Below, in pieces: positions 1-9,042 of a stretch of DNA of 64,000 nucleotides (position 1 is the stretch's first letter; each line of letters starts with the position of its first letter). The translations under genes were made by a program, and so were the position numbers. The DNA is taken from positions 4,950,001 through 5,014,000 of the forward strand of contig NZ_JAEKEL010000001.1 of the NCBI RefSeq assembly GCF_016651105.1, written 5' to 3'. Under the pieces are notes generated by a model. The model worked only from the letters and a program-made list of their open reading frames with translations. It was not told the DNA's origin and searched no databases. The stretch is from Pseudomonas sp. TH15. Its GTDB lineage: Bacteria > Pseudomonadota > Gammaproteobacteria > Pseudomonadales > Pseudomonadaceae.

Positions 1-64
1 AAAAGTTTGCCGGGGGCGATGACCGTGTTCAGGCTTGGGTTTCCTGCGGCGACACCCATGGCCC

Positions 65-616
65 CATCGCTGGCAAGCCAGCTCCCACAGTGATTTCGGG
101 TGTTCCCAGGTTTGGTCAGCACCGCTGAAACCTGTAGGAGTGAGCCTGCTCGCGAATGCGGTGGGTCAGTCGATATCTTTGTTGTCTGACACACCGCTAT
201 CGCGAGCAGGCTCGCTCCTACAGTGATTTGCGGTGCATGCGGAATTTGTGATCACCACAGAAACCTGTGGGAGCTGGCTTGCCAGCGATGGCGGTGGGTC
301 AGTCGATATCAATGTTGAATATCAGAAAGCAATCGCTGGCAAGCCAGCTCCCACAGTGATCTCGACTGTTCCCAGGTTTTATCAGCACCGCTGAAACCTA
401 TAGGAGTGATTGGTGGTGCATGCGGAATTTGAGGGCTACCACAGGAACCTGTGGGAGCTGGCTTGCCAGCGATGGCGGTGGGTCAGTCGATATCAATGTT
501 GAATGTCAGAAAGCAATCGCTGGCAAGCCAGCTCCCACAGGATCTGCGATATACCCGGGATGTGTGGGCACCACGGGAACCTGTGGGAGCTTGCCTGCAA
601 GCGATGGCGGTAGGTT
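65..616. repeat. REPIN cluster (about nine REP half-sites)
   Basis: This gene-free stretch is built from Pseudomonas REP palindromes. Complete inverted pairs lie at about 131-223 (GTAGGAGTGAGCC...GGCTCGCTCCTAC), 264-356 and 448-540 (GTGGGAGCTGGCTTGCC...GGCAAGCCAGCTCCCAC). Single half-sites lie at about 65-90 and 580-610. The 264-356 and 448-540 copies are nearly identical and belong to a larger duplicated module. No convincing gene is present between positions 1 and 671. Confidence 0.85.
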
Positions 617-625
617 GGGCCCCAT

Positions 626-652
626 AAAAAACGGCACCTTGCGGTGCCGTTT
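626..652 (-). terminator. Rho-independent terminator of the ABC operon
   Basis: Read on the minus strand, this is a 10-bp perfect stem AAACGGCACC/GGTGCCGTTT with a 4-nt loop, followed by a run of T. It lies 20 bp past the stop of the substrate-binding protein gene and ends the six-gene operon. Confidence 0.85.
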
Positions 653-671
653 GCCTTTCACATTTCCAATA

Positions 672-2414
672 TCACTTGCGCGCATCCGCCCACGACTTGA
701 GCAGTTCGTTGTAGCTCACGGTCTCGCCCTGCGGCTTCTCGTTGGCCAGTTTCGGTTTCGGTGCGCCCGGTTGATCGAACCAGTATTGCGCATCGCGTTC
801 CGGGTTCATTTTCGGCGCGCACACTGCCTGGGCTTTGGAGCGTTCGAGGCGCGTCATGATCGCGTCCTGATCCTTGGCCAAGCCATCCAACGCCTGTTGC
901 GGAGTCTTCTCGCCGCTCGCCGCTTCGGCGATATGGCTCCACCACAACTGCGCCAGACGCGGATAATCCGGCACATTGGTCCCGGTCGGGGTCCATTGCA
1001 CGCGGGCCGGGCTGCGGTAGAACTCGACCAGACCACCGAGTTTCGGCGCCAGATCGGTCATCGCCTGCGAGTTGATATCCGACTCGCGAATCGGCGTCAG
1101 GCCAACGATGGTTTTCTTCAGCGACACGGTTTTCGAGGTGACGAACTGCGCGTACAACCACGCCGCGAGTTTCTGTTTCTCAGGTGTGGACTTCATGAAC
1201 GTCCACGATCCCACGTCCTGATAGCCGAGCTTCATGCCCTGCTCCCAATACGGCCCGCGTGGCGACGGTGCCATGCGCCATTTCGGCGTACCGTCGGCGT
1301 TCATCACCGGCAGGCCTGGCTTGGTCATGTCGGCGGTGAACGCGGTGTACCAGAAAATCTGCTGAGCAATGTTGCCCTGCGACGGCACCGGGCCGGACTC
1401 GGAGAAGGTCATGCCCGCCGCTTCCGGTGGCGCGTAAGCCTTGAGCCAATCGACGTATTTCTGCGTGGCAAACACTGCCGCCGGACCGTTGGTGTCGCCG
1501 CCACGGGTCACGCTGGAGCCGACCGGGTGGCAATCCTCGACACGAATGCCCCACTCGTCCACCGGCAAACCGTTGGGCAGACCCTTGTCGCCGCCACCGG
1601 CCATGGAGAACCAGGCATCGGTGAAACGCCAACCCAGCGACGGGTCTTTCTTGCCGTAGTCCATGTGCCCGTAAATGCGTTTGCCGTCGATTTCCTTGAC
1701 GTCCTCGCTGAAGAATTTGGCGATGTCTTCATAGGCTGACCAGTTCACCGGCACGCCCAATTCGTAGCCGTACTTTTCCTTGAACTTGGCTTTCAGATCG
1801 GCGCGCTCGAACCAGTCGGCGCGGAACCAGTAGAGGTTGGCGAACTGTTGATCAGGCAATTGATAGATCTTGCCGTCCGGCGCGGTGGTGAACGAGATGC
1901 CGATGAAGTCCTTGATGTCGAGGGTCGGCGAGGTGAAGTTTTTGCCTTCGTTGGCCATCAGGTCGGTGATCGATTCAGTCTTGCCGTAACGGAAGTGCGT
2001 GCCGATCAAATCCGAGTCGTTGACCCAGCCGTCATAGATGTTCTTGTCGGACTGCATCACCGTCTGCATTTTCTCGACCACGTCGCCTTCTTGCAGCAGG
2101 TCGTGGGTGAGCTTGATCCCGGTGATTTCGGTGAAGGCCTTGGCCAGCACTTTCGACTCGTATTCGTGAGTGGTCAGGGTCTCGGAAACGACCTTGATTT
2201 CCATCCCGCGAAACGGCTCCGCTGCCTTGATGAACCACTTCAACTCTTCGAGTTGCTGATCGGCCGTCAGGGTCGACGGTTTGAACTCACTGCCAATCCA
2301 CTTTTTCGCCGCGTCTTCGTACGCATCGGCCCAGGCGGCTGCGCTCAAACCGCTGAGTGCGAGCATGGCTGCCAATGAAATGCTATGTCGCAGCTTATTG
2401 TTTTTGTCGAACAT
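672..2414 (-). CDS. ABC transporter substrate-binding protein (GlpV-like)
   Basis: Periplasmic solute-binding protein of about 580 aa, longer than the usual sugar-binding proteins (about 420 aa) but in line with the large binding proteins of GlpSTPQUV-type glycerol importers. Residues 1 to about 30 form a Sec signal peptide (ISLAAMLALSGLSAAAWADA). The ATG at 2414 is chosen because it has a strong AGGAGG site 7 nt upstream and is followed at once by the signal peptide; the upstream extension lacks both. It is the last gene of a minus-strand operon with a DUF2160-like membrane protein, two permeases and two ATPases. Substrate is inferred from operon architecture only: glycerol or another small polyol is likely, not proven. 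Confidence 0.85.
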   Translation of the reverse strand: MFDKNNKLRHSISLAAMLALSGLSAAAWADAYEDAAKKWIGSEFKPSTLTADQQLEELKWFIKAAEPFRGMEIKVVSETLTTHEYESKVLAKAFTEITGIKLTHDLLQEGDVVEKMQTVMQSDKNIYDGWVNDSDLIGTHFRYGKTESITDLMANEGKNFTSPTLDIKDFIGISFTTAPDGKIYQLPDQQFANLYWFRADWFERADLKAKFKEKYGYELGVPVNWSAYEDIAKFFSEDVKEIDGKRIYGHMDYGKKDPSLGWRFTDAWFSMAGGGDKGLPNGLPVDEWGIRVEDCHPVGSSVTRGGDTNGPAAVFATQKYVDWLKAYAPPEAAGMTFSESGPVPSQGNIAQQIFWYTAFTADMTKPGLPVMNADGTPKWRMAPSPRGPYWEQGMKLGYQDVGSWTFMKSTPEKQKLAAWLYAQFVTSKTVSLKKTIVGLTPIRESDINSQAMTDLAPKLGGLVEFYRSPARVQWTPTGTNVPDYPRLAQLWWSHIAEAASGEKTPQQALDGLAKDQDAIMTRLERSKAQAVCAPKMNPERDAQYWFDQPGAPKPKLANEKPQGETVSYNELLKSWADARK

Positions 2415-2461
2415 AGAGACCTCCTGTTTAAGTTGTGGAGCCAAGTTGTCGAGCGATTCGA

Positions 2462-2734
2462 CTAGCCCCAACGCATCACAGCCAACAGCCACACCAGGGA
2501 CAACGCGGACGCGACCCAGATGCTCCAGTCGGTGACGCCGATTACCAGCAGATGCAGGTAGGCGCTGCCGAGAAGACCGATAAACAAGCGATCACCACGG
2601 GTGGTGGCAATCGGTAGAAGACCTCGCCGCAAAATGCTCGGCGAGCGCAATTCCCACGTGGTCATGCCCACCAGCAGCAGACCAATGGCGATGAAGAACC
2701 CCGCTGTCGGGGTCGTCCAGCTCATCCATTCCAT
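2462..2734 (-). CDS. Small DUF2160-like inner-membrane protein (GlpU-like)
   Basis: A 90-aa hydrophobic protein with about three membrane spans (TAGFFIAIGLLLVGM, LFIGLLGSAYLHLLVIGV and a C-terminal span). Small proteins of this kind accompany glycerol-type ABC importers; their biochemical role is not established. Two ATGs are adjacent; the second (2734) is preferred because GAGGAG lies 6 nt upstream. It sits 10 bp after the second permease gene and 47 bp before the binding-protein gene, so it is clearly in the operon. Confidence 0.75.
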   Translation of the reverse strand: MEWMSWTTPTAGFFIAIGLLLVGMTTWELRSPSILRRGLLPIATTRGDRLFIGLLGSAYLHLLVIGVTDWSIWVASALSLVWLLAVMRWG

Positions 2735-2744
2735 CATCAGCTCC

Positions 2745-3545
<801 letters not shown>

Positions 3546-3554
3546 GGCCGGGCC

Positions 3555-4421
3555 TCAGCGGTTGGCGTCGGAGTGCGTCATGGCGGTGTAGAACAGCCAG
3601 GACACCAACAGGATGATCAGGAAGTACACCAGCGAAAACGCCGCTGCCGGACCGAGGTCGAATTGGCCTACCGCCATTTGCGTCAACGTCTGACTCAAGA
3701 ACGTCGTGGCGTTGCCCGGCCCGCCGCCGGTGAGCACGAATGGCTCGGTGTAGATCATGAAACTGTCCATGAAGCGCAGCATGACCGCGATCAACAGCAC
3801 GCTTTTCAGCTTGGGCAATTGAATATGGCGGAACACCGCCCAGGCCGAGGCCCTGTCTATGCGCGCGGCCTGGTAATAGACGTCGGGGATCGCCCGCAAC
3901 CCGGAGAAACACAACAGCGCCACCAGTGAAGTCCAGTGCCAGACGTCCATCACCAGCACCGTCACCCACGCGTCCATGGTGTTCGCCGCGTAGTTGTAGC
4001 TGATGCCCATCGCGTTGAGGCTCGACCCCAACAGACCAATGTCGGCGCGACCGAAAATCTGCCAAATGGTGCCGACCACGTTCCACGGGATCAGCAGCGG
4101 AATCGCCAGGATGATCAGCACCAGCGATGACCAGCGACCCTTGGTCGGCATGGTCAGCGCGACGGCAATGCCCAGCGGGATTTCGATCAGCAACACGCAG
4201 CCGGAATAGATGAACTGGCGCAGCAATGAGTCGTGCAAGCGTGGATCGAGCAGCACTTGCCGGTACCAGTCAGCACCGACGAAGTAGCGGCTGGACTGGT
4301 CGAAGATGTCCTGCACCGAATAGTTGACCACGGTCATCATCGGGATCACCGCACTGAACGCCACCAGCAGAAACACCGGCAACACCAGCCACCAGGCCTT
4401 GTTGTTCTGCACCTTGTTCAT
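3555..4421 (-). CDS. ABC transporter permease, MalF type (GlpP-like)
   Basis: Inner-membrane permease of 288 aa with an N-terminal span (WWLVLPVFLLVAFSAVIPMM) and five more. The coupling EAA loop reads LRAIPDVYYQAARIDRASAW. Its ATG overlaps the stop of the upstream ATPase gene by four bases (ATGA at 4418-4421), which suggests translational coupling. With the neighbouring permease it forms the membrane heterodimer of the importer. Confidence 0.85.
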   Translation of the reverse strand: MNKVQNNKAWWLVLPVFLLVAFSAVIPMMTVVNYSVQDIFDQSSRYFVGADWYRQVLLDPRLHDSLLRQFIYSGCVLLIEIPLGIAVALTMPTKGRWSSLVLIILAIPLLIPWNVVGTIWQIFGRADIGLLGSSLNAMGISYNYAANTMDAWVTVLVMDVWHWTSLVALLCFSGLRAIPDVYYQAARIDRASAWAVFRHIQLPKLKSVLLIAVMLRFMDSFMIYTEPFVLTGGGPGNATTFLSQTLTQMAVGQFDLGPAAAFSLVYFLIILLVSWLFYTAMTHSDANR

Positions 4422-5530
4422 GGCCGCACCTCGCTGCTGTCGGCTTCAAGGAGGAATTCATCGGCATAAACCATCAGCCACTGCGCCGGGAAACTGATAT
4501 ACGCCGTGCCTTGCGGCACCGGTTTGTCTTCCGCCAAGCGTACTTTCAGCGGCGCGCCGTCGAGGTCGAGGGTCATGATCTTGTAGGTGCCGAGGTCTTC
4601 GACGTGTACGACCTGTGCCTGCATCGCGTCGTCAAACGGCTCGTCCCAGACATGAATAAATTCGGGACGGATGCCGACCTTGAGGTTTTTCCACTGACCG
4701 TGTTCGATATGCCGCTGCATGGCGTCGGACAACGGCAGGTGCGTCGAGGCGAAACCGACGCCGCCGGGCTGCGGCTGCACTTCGATCAGGTTCATGCCGG
4801 GGCTGCCAATGAAGTAGCCGACAAAGGTGTGGCTTGGCCGCTCGAACAATTCCCGGGGCGTGCCGAACTGGACGATCTGCCCGCCGTACATCACCGCGAT
4901 CTTGTCGGCGAAGGTCGAGGCCTCAAGTTGATCGTGGGTGACGTAGACCATGGTGATGTTGAACTGCTCGTGGATCTGCTTGAGCTTGCGTCGCAGTTTC
5001 CACTTCAGGTGCGGGTCGATCACCGTCAACGGCTCGTCAAAAAGGATCGCCGAGACGTCGTCGCGCACCAGGCCACGACCCATGGAGACTTTCTGTTTTT
5101 CGTCGGCGGTGAGGTTGCGCGCCTTTTTGCTCAGCAGGTTTTGCAGGTCGAGGACTTCGGCAATTTCCTGCACCTTGCTGTGCACTTTCGCCTCGGCCAT
5201 GCCCTGATTGCGCAGGGGAAAAGCGAGGTTATCGAACACGGTCATGGTGTCGTAAACCACCGGAAACTGGAAAACCTGAGCGATGTTGCGCTTCTCCGGC
5301 GTCAGGTCATTGACCGCTTTGCCGTCAAACAAGACATGACCTTGCGAGGGGCTGAGCAATCCGGAAATGATGTTGAGCAAGGTCGACTTGCCGCAACCCG
5401 ACGGCCCGAGCAAGGCGTAGGCACCGCCCTGTTCCCAGACATGATTCATTTCGCGGATCGCGTAATCCTCCGCGCCGCCTGGGGTTTTGCTGTAGCTGTG
5501 GGCTAGGTGCTGCAAACGGATTTCGGCCAT
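4418..5530 (-). CDS. ABC transporter ATPase with degenerate signature motif (GlpT-like)
   Basis: Nucleotide-binding subunit, 370 aa. The N-terminal AAA half has a good Walker A (GPSGCGKST, residues 42-50), Walker B (ILFDEP, 162-167) and H-loop (VTHD, His199). The LSGGQ signature is replaced by LTADEKQK (140-147). The C-terminal third is a TOBE-like regulatory domain. It overlaps the upstream ATPase gene by one base (TGATG at 5530). The defect is complementary to that of its partner, implying one canonical and one degenerate ATP site in the heterodimer. Confidence 0.87.
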   Translation of the reverse strand: MAEIRLQHLAHSYSKTPGGAEDYAIREMNHVWEQGGAYALLGPSGCGKSTLLNIISGLLSPSQGHVLFDGKAVNDLTPEKRNIAQVFQFPVVYDTMTVFDNLAFPLRNQGMAEAKVHSKVQEIAEVLDLQNLLSKKARNLTADEKQKVSMGRGLVRDDVSAILFDEPLTVIDPHLKWKLRRKLKQIHEQFNITMVYVTHDQLEASTFADKIAVMYGGQIVQFGTPRELFERPSHTFVGYFIGSPGMNLIEVQPQPGGVGFASTHLPLSDAMQRHIEHGQWKNLKVGIRPEFIHVWDEPFDDAMQAQVVHVEDLGTYKIMTLDLDGAPLKVRLAEDKPVPQGTAYISFPAQWLMVYADEFLLEADSSEVRP

Positions 5531-6624
5531 CAGGCAACCCTCGCGACACGTCGGCCCGGGGCTTGCACCAAGCGGCCCTGCGCATCGAAAACGAACAGTT
5601 TGTGGGTCGGGATGTAAATGCGGATCGGCGCATCGACGTCGTATTCGTGAACACCGGACAGGTGCAGTACCAACAGGAAATGTTCGTTGCGCACATGCAG
5701 GAAGGTTTCCGAACCGCTGATCTCGGCGACTTCAACGGTGACTGCCAACTCCAGATCGTCATCGTTGCTCGGCACCAGCGAGATATGACTGGGGCGTACG
5801 CCAAATCGAAACTCACCCTCGCCCACCGGACGCAAATCGACGTTCAACGGAAAGTGGACGAAGTTGGCGAAGCTGACTTCGTTGCCGGCGATGCGACCGG
5901 GCATCAGATTGATCGGCGGTTCGGAGAACAGCTCGGCGGCCAGCACGGTTTGCGGCTGGTGATAGACCGAGGTCGACGCGCCGCTCTGGATCACCCGACC
6001 TTCGTGAAGAATGGTCGTGGTGCCGCCCAGCGCCAACGCTTCGTTGGGCTCGGTGGTGGCGTAGATCGCGATGGTATGGCGCGCCTTGAACAGTTCGCGC
6101 ATTTCCTGCCGCAGCTCTTCGCGCAGTTTGTAATCGAGGTTGACCAGCGGCTCGTCGAACAGGATCAACTCGGCATCCTTGACCAATGCGCGAGCCATCG
6201 CCGTGCGCTGCTGCTGGCCGCCCGAAAGCTCCAGCGGATAGCGTTGCAGAAACTTCTCGATGCGCAGCATCTTCGCGGTTTCCTGCACTTTGCTATGGAT
6301 GATCTCTTTGCCGATCCCGGCCTGACGCAGTGGCGAGGCGATGTTCTCGAATACGGTCATGGTCGGGTAATTGATGAACTGCTGATAGACCATCGACACG
6401 TTGCGCAGACGCACCGGGCGCTGAGTGACGTCGACGCCGTTCATCAGGATGCGGCCGCTGTCGGGCTTGTCCAGACCGGCCATCAAACGCATGAGACTGG
6501 TCTTGCCGGACAGCGTACGACCGAGCAAAACATTGAAAGAACCGGGTTCGAATTTCAGGCAGGCATCGTCGATCCAGGTCTGGCCCTCGACGGTGCGGCT
6601 GACGTGCTCCAGAGTGAGTGACAT
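5530..6624 (-). CDS. ABC transporter ATPase lacking the H-loop histidine (GlpS-like)
   Basis: First gene of the operon, 364 aa. Walker A reads GRTLSGKT (35-42), the signature is a perfect LSGGQQQR (133-140) and Walker B is LILFDEP (153-159). The switch histidine is missing: the usual VTHD is ATTE (189-192). A TOBE-like C-terminal domain follows. The gene starts downstream of a sigma-54 promoter at 6669-6684 and is divergent from a sigma-54 activator gene, the likely regulator. Confidence 0.87.
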   Translation of the reverse strand: MSLTLEHVSRTVEGQTWIDDACLKFEPGSFNVLLGRTLSGKTSLMRLMAGLDKPDSGRILMNGVDVTQRPVRLRNVSMVYQQFINYPTMTVFENIASPLRQAGIGKEIIHSKVQETAKMLRIEKFLQRYPLELSGGQQQRTAMARALVKDAELILFDEPLVNLDYKLREELRQEMRELFKARHTIAIYATTEPNEALALGGTTTILHEGRVIQSGASTSVYHQPQTVLAAELFSEPPINLMPGRIAGNEVSFANFVHFPLNVDLRPVGEGEFRFGVRPSHISLVPSNDDDLELAVTVEVAEISGSETFLHVRNEHFLLVLHLSGVHEYDVDAPIRIYIPTHKLFVFDAQGRLVQAPGRRVARVA

Positions 6625-6668
6625 GGCTCGGCCTTTTTATTATTGGAGTCAAGCGACCTGTACACGGG

Positions 6669-6684
6669 AGCGAGTTTCGTGCCA
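6669..6684 (-). promoter_or_regulatory. Sigma-54 (-24/-12) promoter of the ABC operon
   Basis: The minus strand reads TGGCACG-AAAC-TCGCT, matching TGGCACG-N4-TTGCW with the invariant GG and GC exactly 10 nt apart. It lies 45-60 bp upstream of the first ATPase start codon and fits control by the divergent sigma-54 activator. Confidence 0.85.
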
Positions 6685-6748
6685 GAAATGGCAAGTGGTT
6701 GATTTGTCGTGAAAATCGTTGAAAGCGCGGTGATTGAGCATTCATTGC

Positions 6749-6796
6749 TGAACACATTTGAACAGTCGGGCGATTGACAATGAACAATAGTGAACA
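6749..6796. promoter_or_regulatory. Candidate enhancer: two TGAACA-N4-TGAACA pairs
   Basis: TGAACA occurs at 6749, 6759, 6781 and 6791, so each pair has a 10-bp (one-turn) period and the pairs are 32 bp apart. A fifth copy, TGAACG, starts at 6805. They lie about 65-125 bp upstream of the -24 element, the usual place for a sigma-54 activator binding site. Binding by the 7008-8846 product is inferred. Confidence 0.65.
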
Positions 6797-6843
6797 ACAC
6801 TCTATGAACGCCTTTTGCCCGATCCTGAATGCGAAATAGATCC

Positions 6844-6936
6844 CCTGTGGGAGCGAGCTTGCTCGCGATGACGGAATAACACTCAACGCAAATGTTGACT
6901 GATAGACCGCTTTCGCGAGCAAGCCCGCTCCCACAG
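6844..6936. repeat. REPIN between the ABC operon and its activator gene
   Basis: Inverted pair GTGGGAGCGAGCTTGCTCGC ... GCGAGCAAGCCCGCTCCCAC with a short AT-richer middle. It separates the putative enhancer from the activator gene start at 7008. Confidence 0.85.
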
Positions 6937-7007
6937 TTGATCTGTGTTGTGTTCAGGATTTGGGTTCATAACAACAATAAAAATCGCTGCATCAGAGGCC
7001 CACTGCC

Positions 7008-8846
7008 ATGGCCGCACCTGCCCCGCCGTTGTCCCACGACGCGATCGTCCAGACTTCCTGGCAACGCTGCCGCGCGTTCGGTCTTGAGCACCAAAGCACC
7101 CCGGCTTTCGATCAGTTGCCCAGCGCCGGCATTGCCCATCTGCTCGACCGCCATCACTCTCTGGTGCAGACCACTCACCAGGAAGTGCTGCCCTACTACG
7201 AAAACATCCTCAGCAACTCCAATTGCCTGATCATGCTCGCCGACAACCAGGGCCAGGTGCTGACGTCGTGGGGCACGCAACGCTTTATCGAACCGAATCT
7301 GGCTCGCGGCTTTCAGGCCGGGGCGAGCTGGATGGAGCGCTCCAGCGGCACCAATGCCATCGGCACCGCGCTGGCTTGCGAGCAGGCAGTGCATATCGAA
7401 CACGATGAACACTTTCTCAAGGCCAACCGCTTCATGACCGGTTCCGCCGCGCCGATTTTCGATGCCGAGCGCAAGGTCATTGCGGTGCTCGATGTCTCCA
7501 GCGACAGCTACTTGCCGCCCTCGCACACGTTGGGCATGGTCAAGATGATGAGCCAGACCGTGGAGAACCGGCTGATCCTCAATCTGTTTCACGGTCAGCA
7601 CTTTCAACTGACGTTCAATACCGGGTTGAACAACCTCGACAGCCAGTGGGCGGGTTTGCTGATTTTTGATGAGAGCGGCCAGGTGCTGTCAGCCAATCGC
7701 CGCGCGGACAATCTGCTCGGTGTGCGTTTGTCGCGGGTCAGTGTCGAGAGCCTGTTCAACGTGTCGCTTCTGGAATTGATCAATCAGCCGGATGACTTGC
7801 CATTTGCCTTGCAGACGTCCGGGCGCAACCGTTTTCAATGTTTGCTGAAGCGGCCGAAACAGGCGCCGATTCAGCCGCGGCTGTTTGTCACTGAGCCGAA
7901 ACCCGCCGCACCCAGCGCGATCAGCCTCAACAGCTTGCACTTCGGCGACAGTCGCGTAGAAAAAGCCGTGCGCCAGGCCGAGCGCTTGTTGGAGAAAGAC
8001 ATCCCGCTGCTGATCCACGGTGAAACCGGCGTCGGCAAGGAAGTCTTCGTCAAAGCCTTGCACCAAGCGAGTTCGCGCAGCAAACAGGCATTCATCGCCG
8101 TCAACTGCGCAGCGATTCCCGCCGAACTGGTGGAGTCCGAGCTGTTTGGTTACGAGAAAGGCGCGTTCACCGGCGCCAACCAGAAAGGCAGCATCGGGCT
8201 GATTCGCAAGGCTGACAAAGGAACATTGTTCCTCGATGAAATCGGCGACATGCCGCTGCCAACCCAGGCGCGCTTGTTGCGCGTGTTGCAGGAGCGCTGC
8301 GTGCAACCGGTGGGCAGCAGTGAGTTGTTTGCGGTGGATTTGCGGATTATCTCGGCGACCAACCGCTCTCTGCGTGAACAAGTGCAGTTGGGGCGGTTTC
8401 GTGAGGATTTGTATTACCGCATCGGCGGGCTGACATTGGAGTTGCCGCCGCTCAGAGAACGCAGTGATAAACAGGCTTTGTTTAAACGACTCTGGGAACA
8501 ACACCGTGAGCCGACGCAATGGGCGGGGCTGAGCCACGAAGTGTTGGCGTTATTTGAAAGACATCCGTGGCCGGGGAATTTGCGTCAGGTCAGCAGTGTG
8601 ATGCAGGTGGCATTGGCCATGGCCGAGGAGCAACCGGTGCGGCCGGAGCATTTGCCCGATGATTTTTTTGTTGATCTGGAAATGGAGCCGGTTGAGAGCG
8701 CACCGCCGCTGGGATTGGATTTGAATGATGTTGAAGCGTTGAACCGGGAGTTGAAGGCGGCCGGGGGGAATATCTCGCATTTGGCCAGAAGGCTGGGCGT
8801 TAGTCGCAATACACTTTATAAGCGGCTGCGGCAGATTGAAGGTTGA
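7008..8846 (+). CDS. Sigma-54-dependent transcriptional activator, AcoR-like (GAF, AAA+, Fis)
   Basis: Enhancer-binding protein of 612 aa. The N-terminal half holds a GAF-like sensory region (about residues 60-200, SSGTNAIGTALACEQAVHI is typical of AcoR relatives). The AAA+ domain has Walker A GETGVGKE (about 338), the sigma-54-contacting GAFTGA (about 385) and Walker B LFLDEIGD (about 407). A Fis-type helix-turn-helix ends the protein (NISHLARRLGVSRNTLYKRL). It is divergent from the glycerol-type ABC operon, whose promoter is sigma-54 type, so it very likely activates that operon in response to a small ligand sensed by the GAF region. The ligand cannot be read from sequence. Confidence 0.92.
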   Translation: MAAPAPPLSHDAIVQTSWQRCRAFGLEHQSTPAFDQLPSAGIAHLLDRHHSLVQTTHQEVLPYYENILSNSNCLIMLADNQGQVLTSWGTQRFIEPNLARGFQAGASWMERSSGTNAIGTALACEQAVHIEHDEHFLKANRFMTGSAAPIFDAERKVIAVLDVSSDSYLPPSHTLGMVKMMSQTVENRLILNLFHGQHFQLTFNTGLNNLDSQWAGLLIFDESGQVLSANRRADNLLGVRLSRVSVESLFNVSLLELINQPDDLPFALQTSGRNRFQCLLKRPKQAPIQPRLFVTEPKPAAPSAISLNSLHFGDSRVEKAVRQAERLLEKDIPLLIHGETGVGKEVFVKALHQASSRSKQAFIAVNCAAIPAELVESELFGYEKGAFTGANQKGSIGLIRKADKGTLFLDEIGDMPLPTQARLLRVLQERCVQPVGSSELFAVDLRIISATNRSLREQVQLGRFREDLYYRIGGLTLELPPLRERSDKQALFKRLWEQHREPTQWAGLSHEVLALFERHPWPGNLRQVSSVMQVALAMAEEQPVRPEHLPDDFFVDLEMEPVESAPPLGLDLNDVEALNRELKAAGGNISHLARRLGVSRNTLYKRLRQIEG

Positions 8847-8850
8847 GTGA

Positions 8851-9042
8851 ACCCCTTCCCCTCATCGGAACGCCGCCCGCCCAGCCCTTTCCTCCTGGAG
8901 AGGGAGCCGACCGAGGTGTCTGGCGCCGCACATCGACCTGAAACAACCAGTCGATTATGGATTCAACGCATCACGTTCAAGTCGGCGTATCTCATGAGCA
9001 TCCCCCATTCAGTCCCCTCTCCTGGGGGAGAGGGCTAGGGTG
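8851..9042. repeat. Single-copy MITE-like element (left part, interrupted by IS481)
   Basis: This copy carries the same interior as the 11633-12450 array (CCGACCGAGGTGTCTGGCG ... GTCGATTATGGATTC ... CCCCCATTCAGTCCCCTCTC) and the same right end, GGGAGAGGGCTAGGGTG. The right end is cut by the insertion sequence at 9043 and continues as GTGAGGG after 10329. The left end is diverged. Confidence 0.75.

Noticed and set aside
420..1739. 439-codon open frame on the plus strand
   Set aside because: It begins in REP sequence and runs antisense to the substrate-binding protein gene; its arginine/histidine-rich translation has no recognisable domain.
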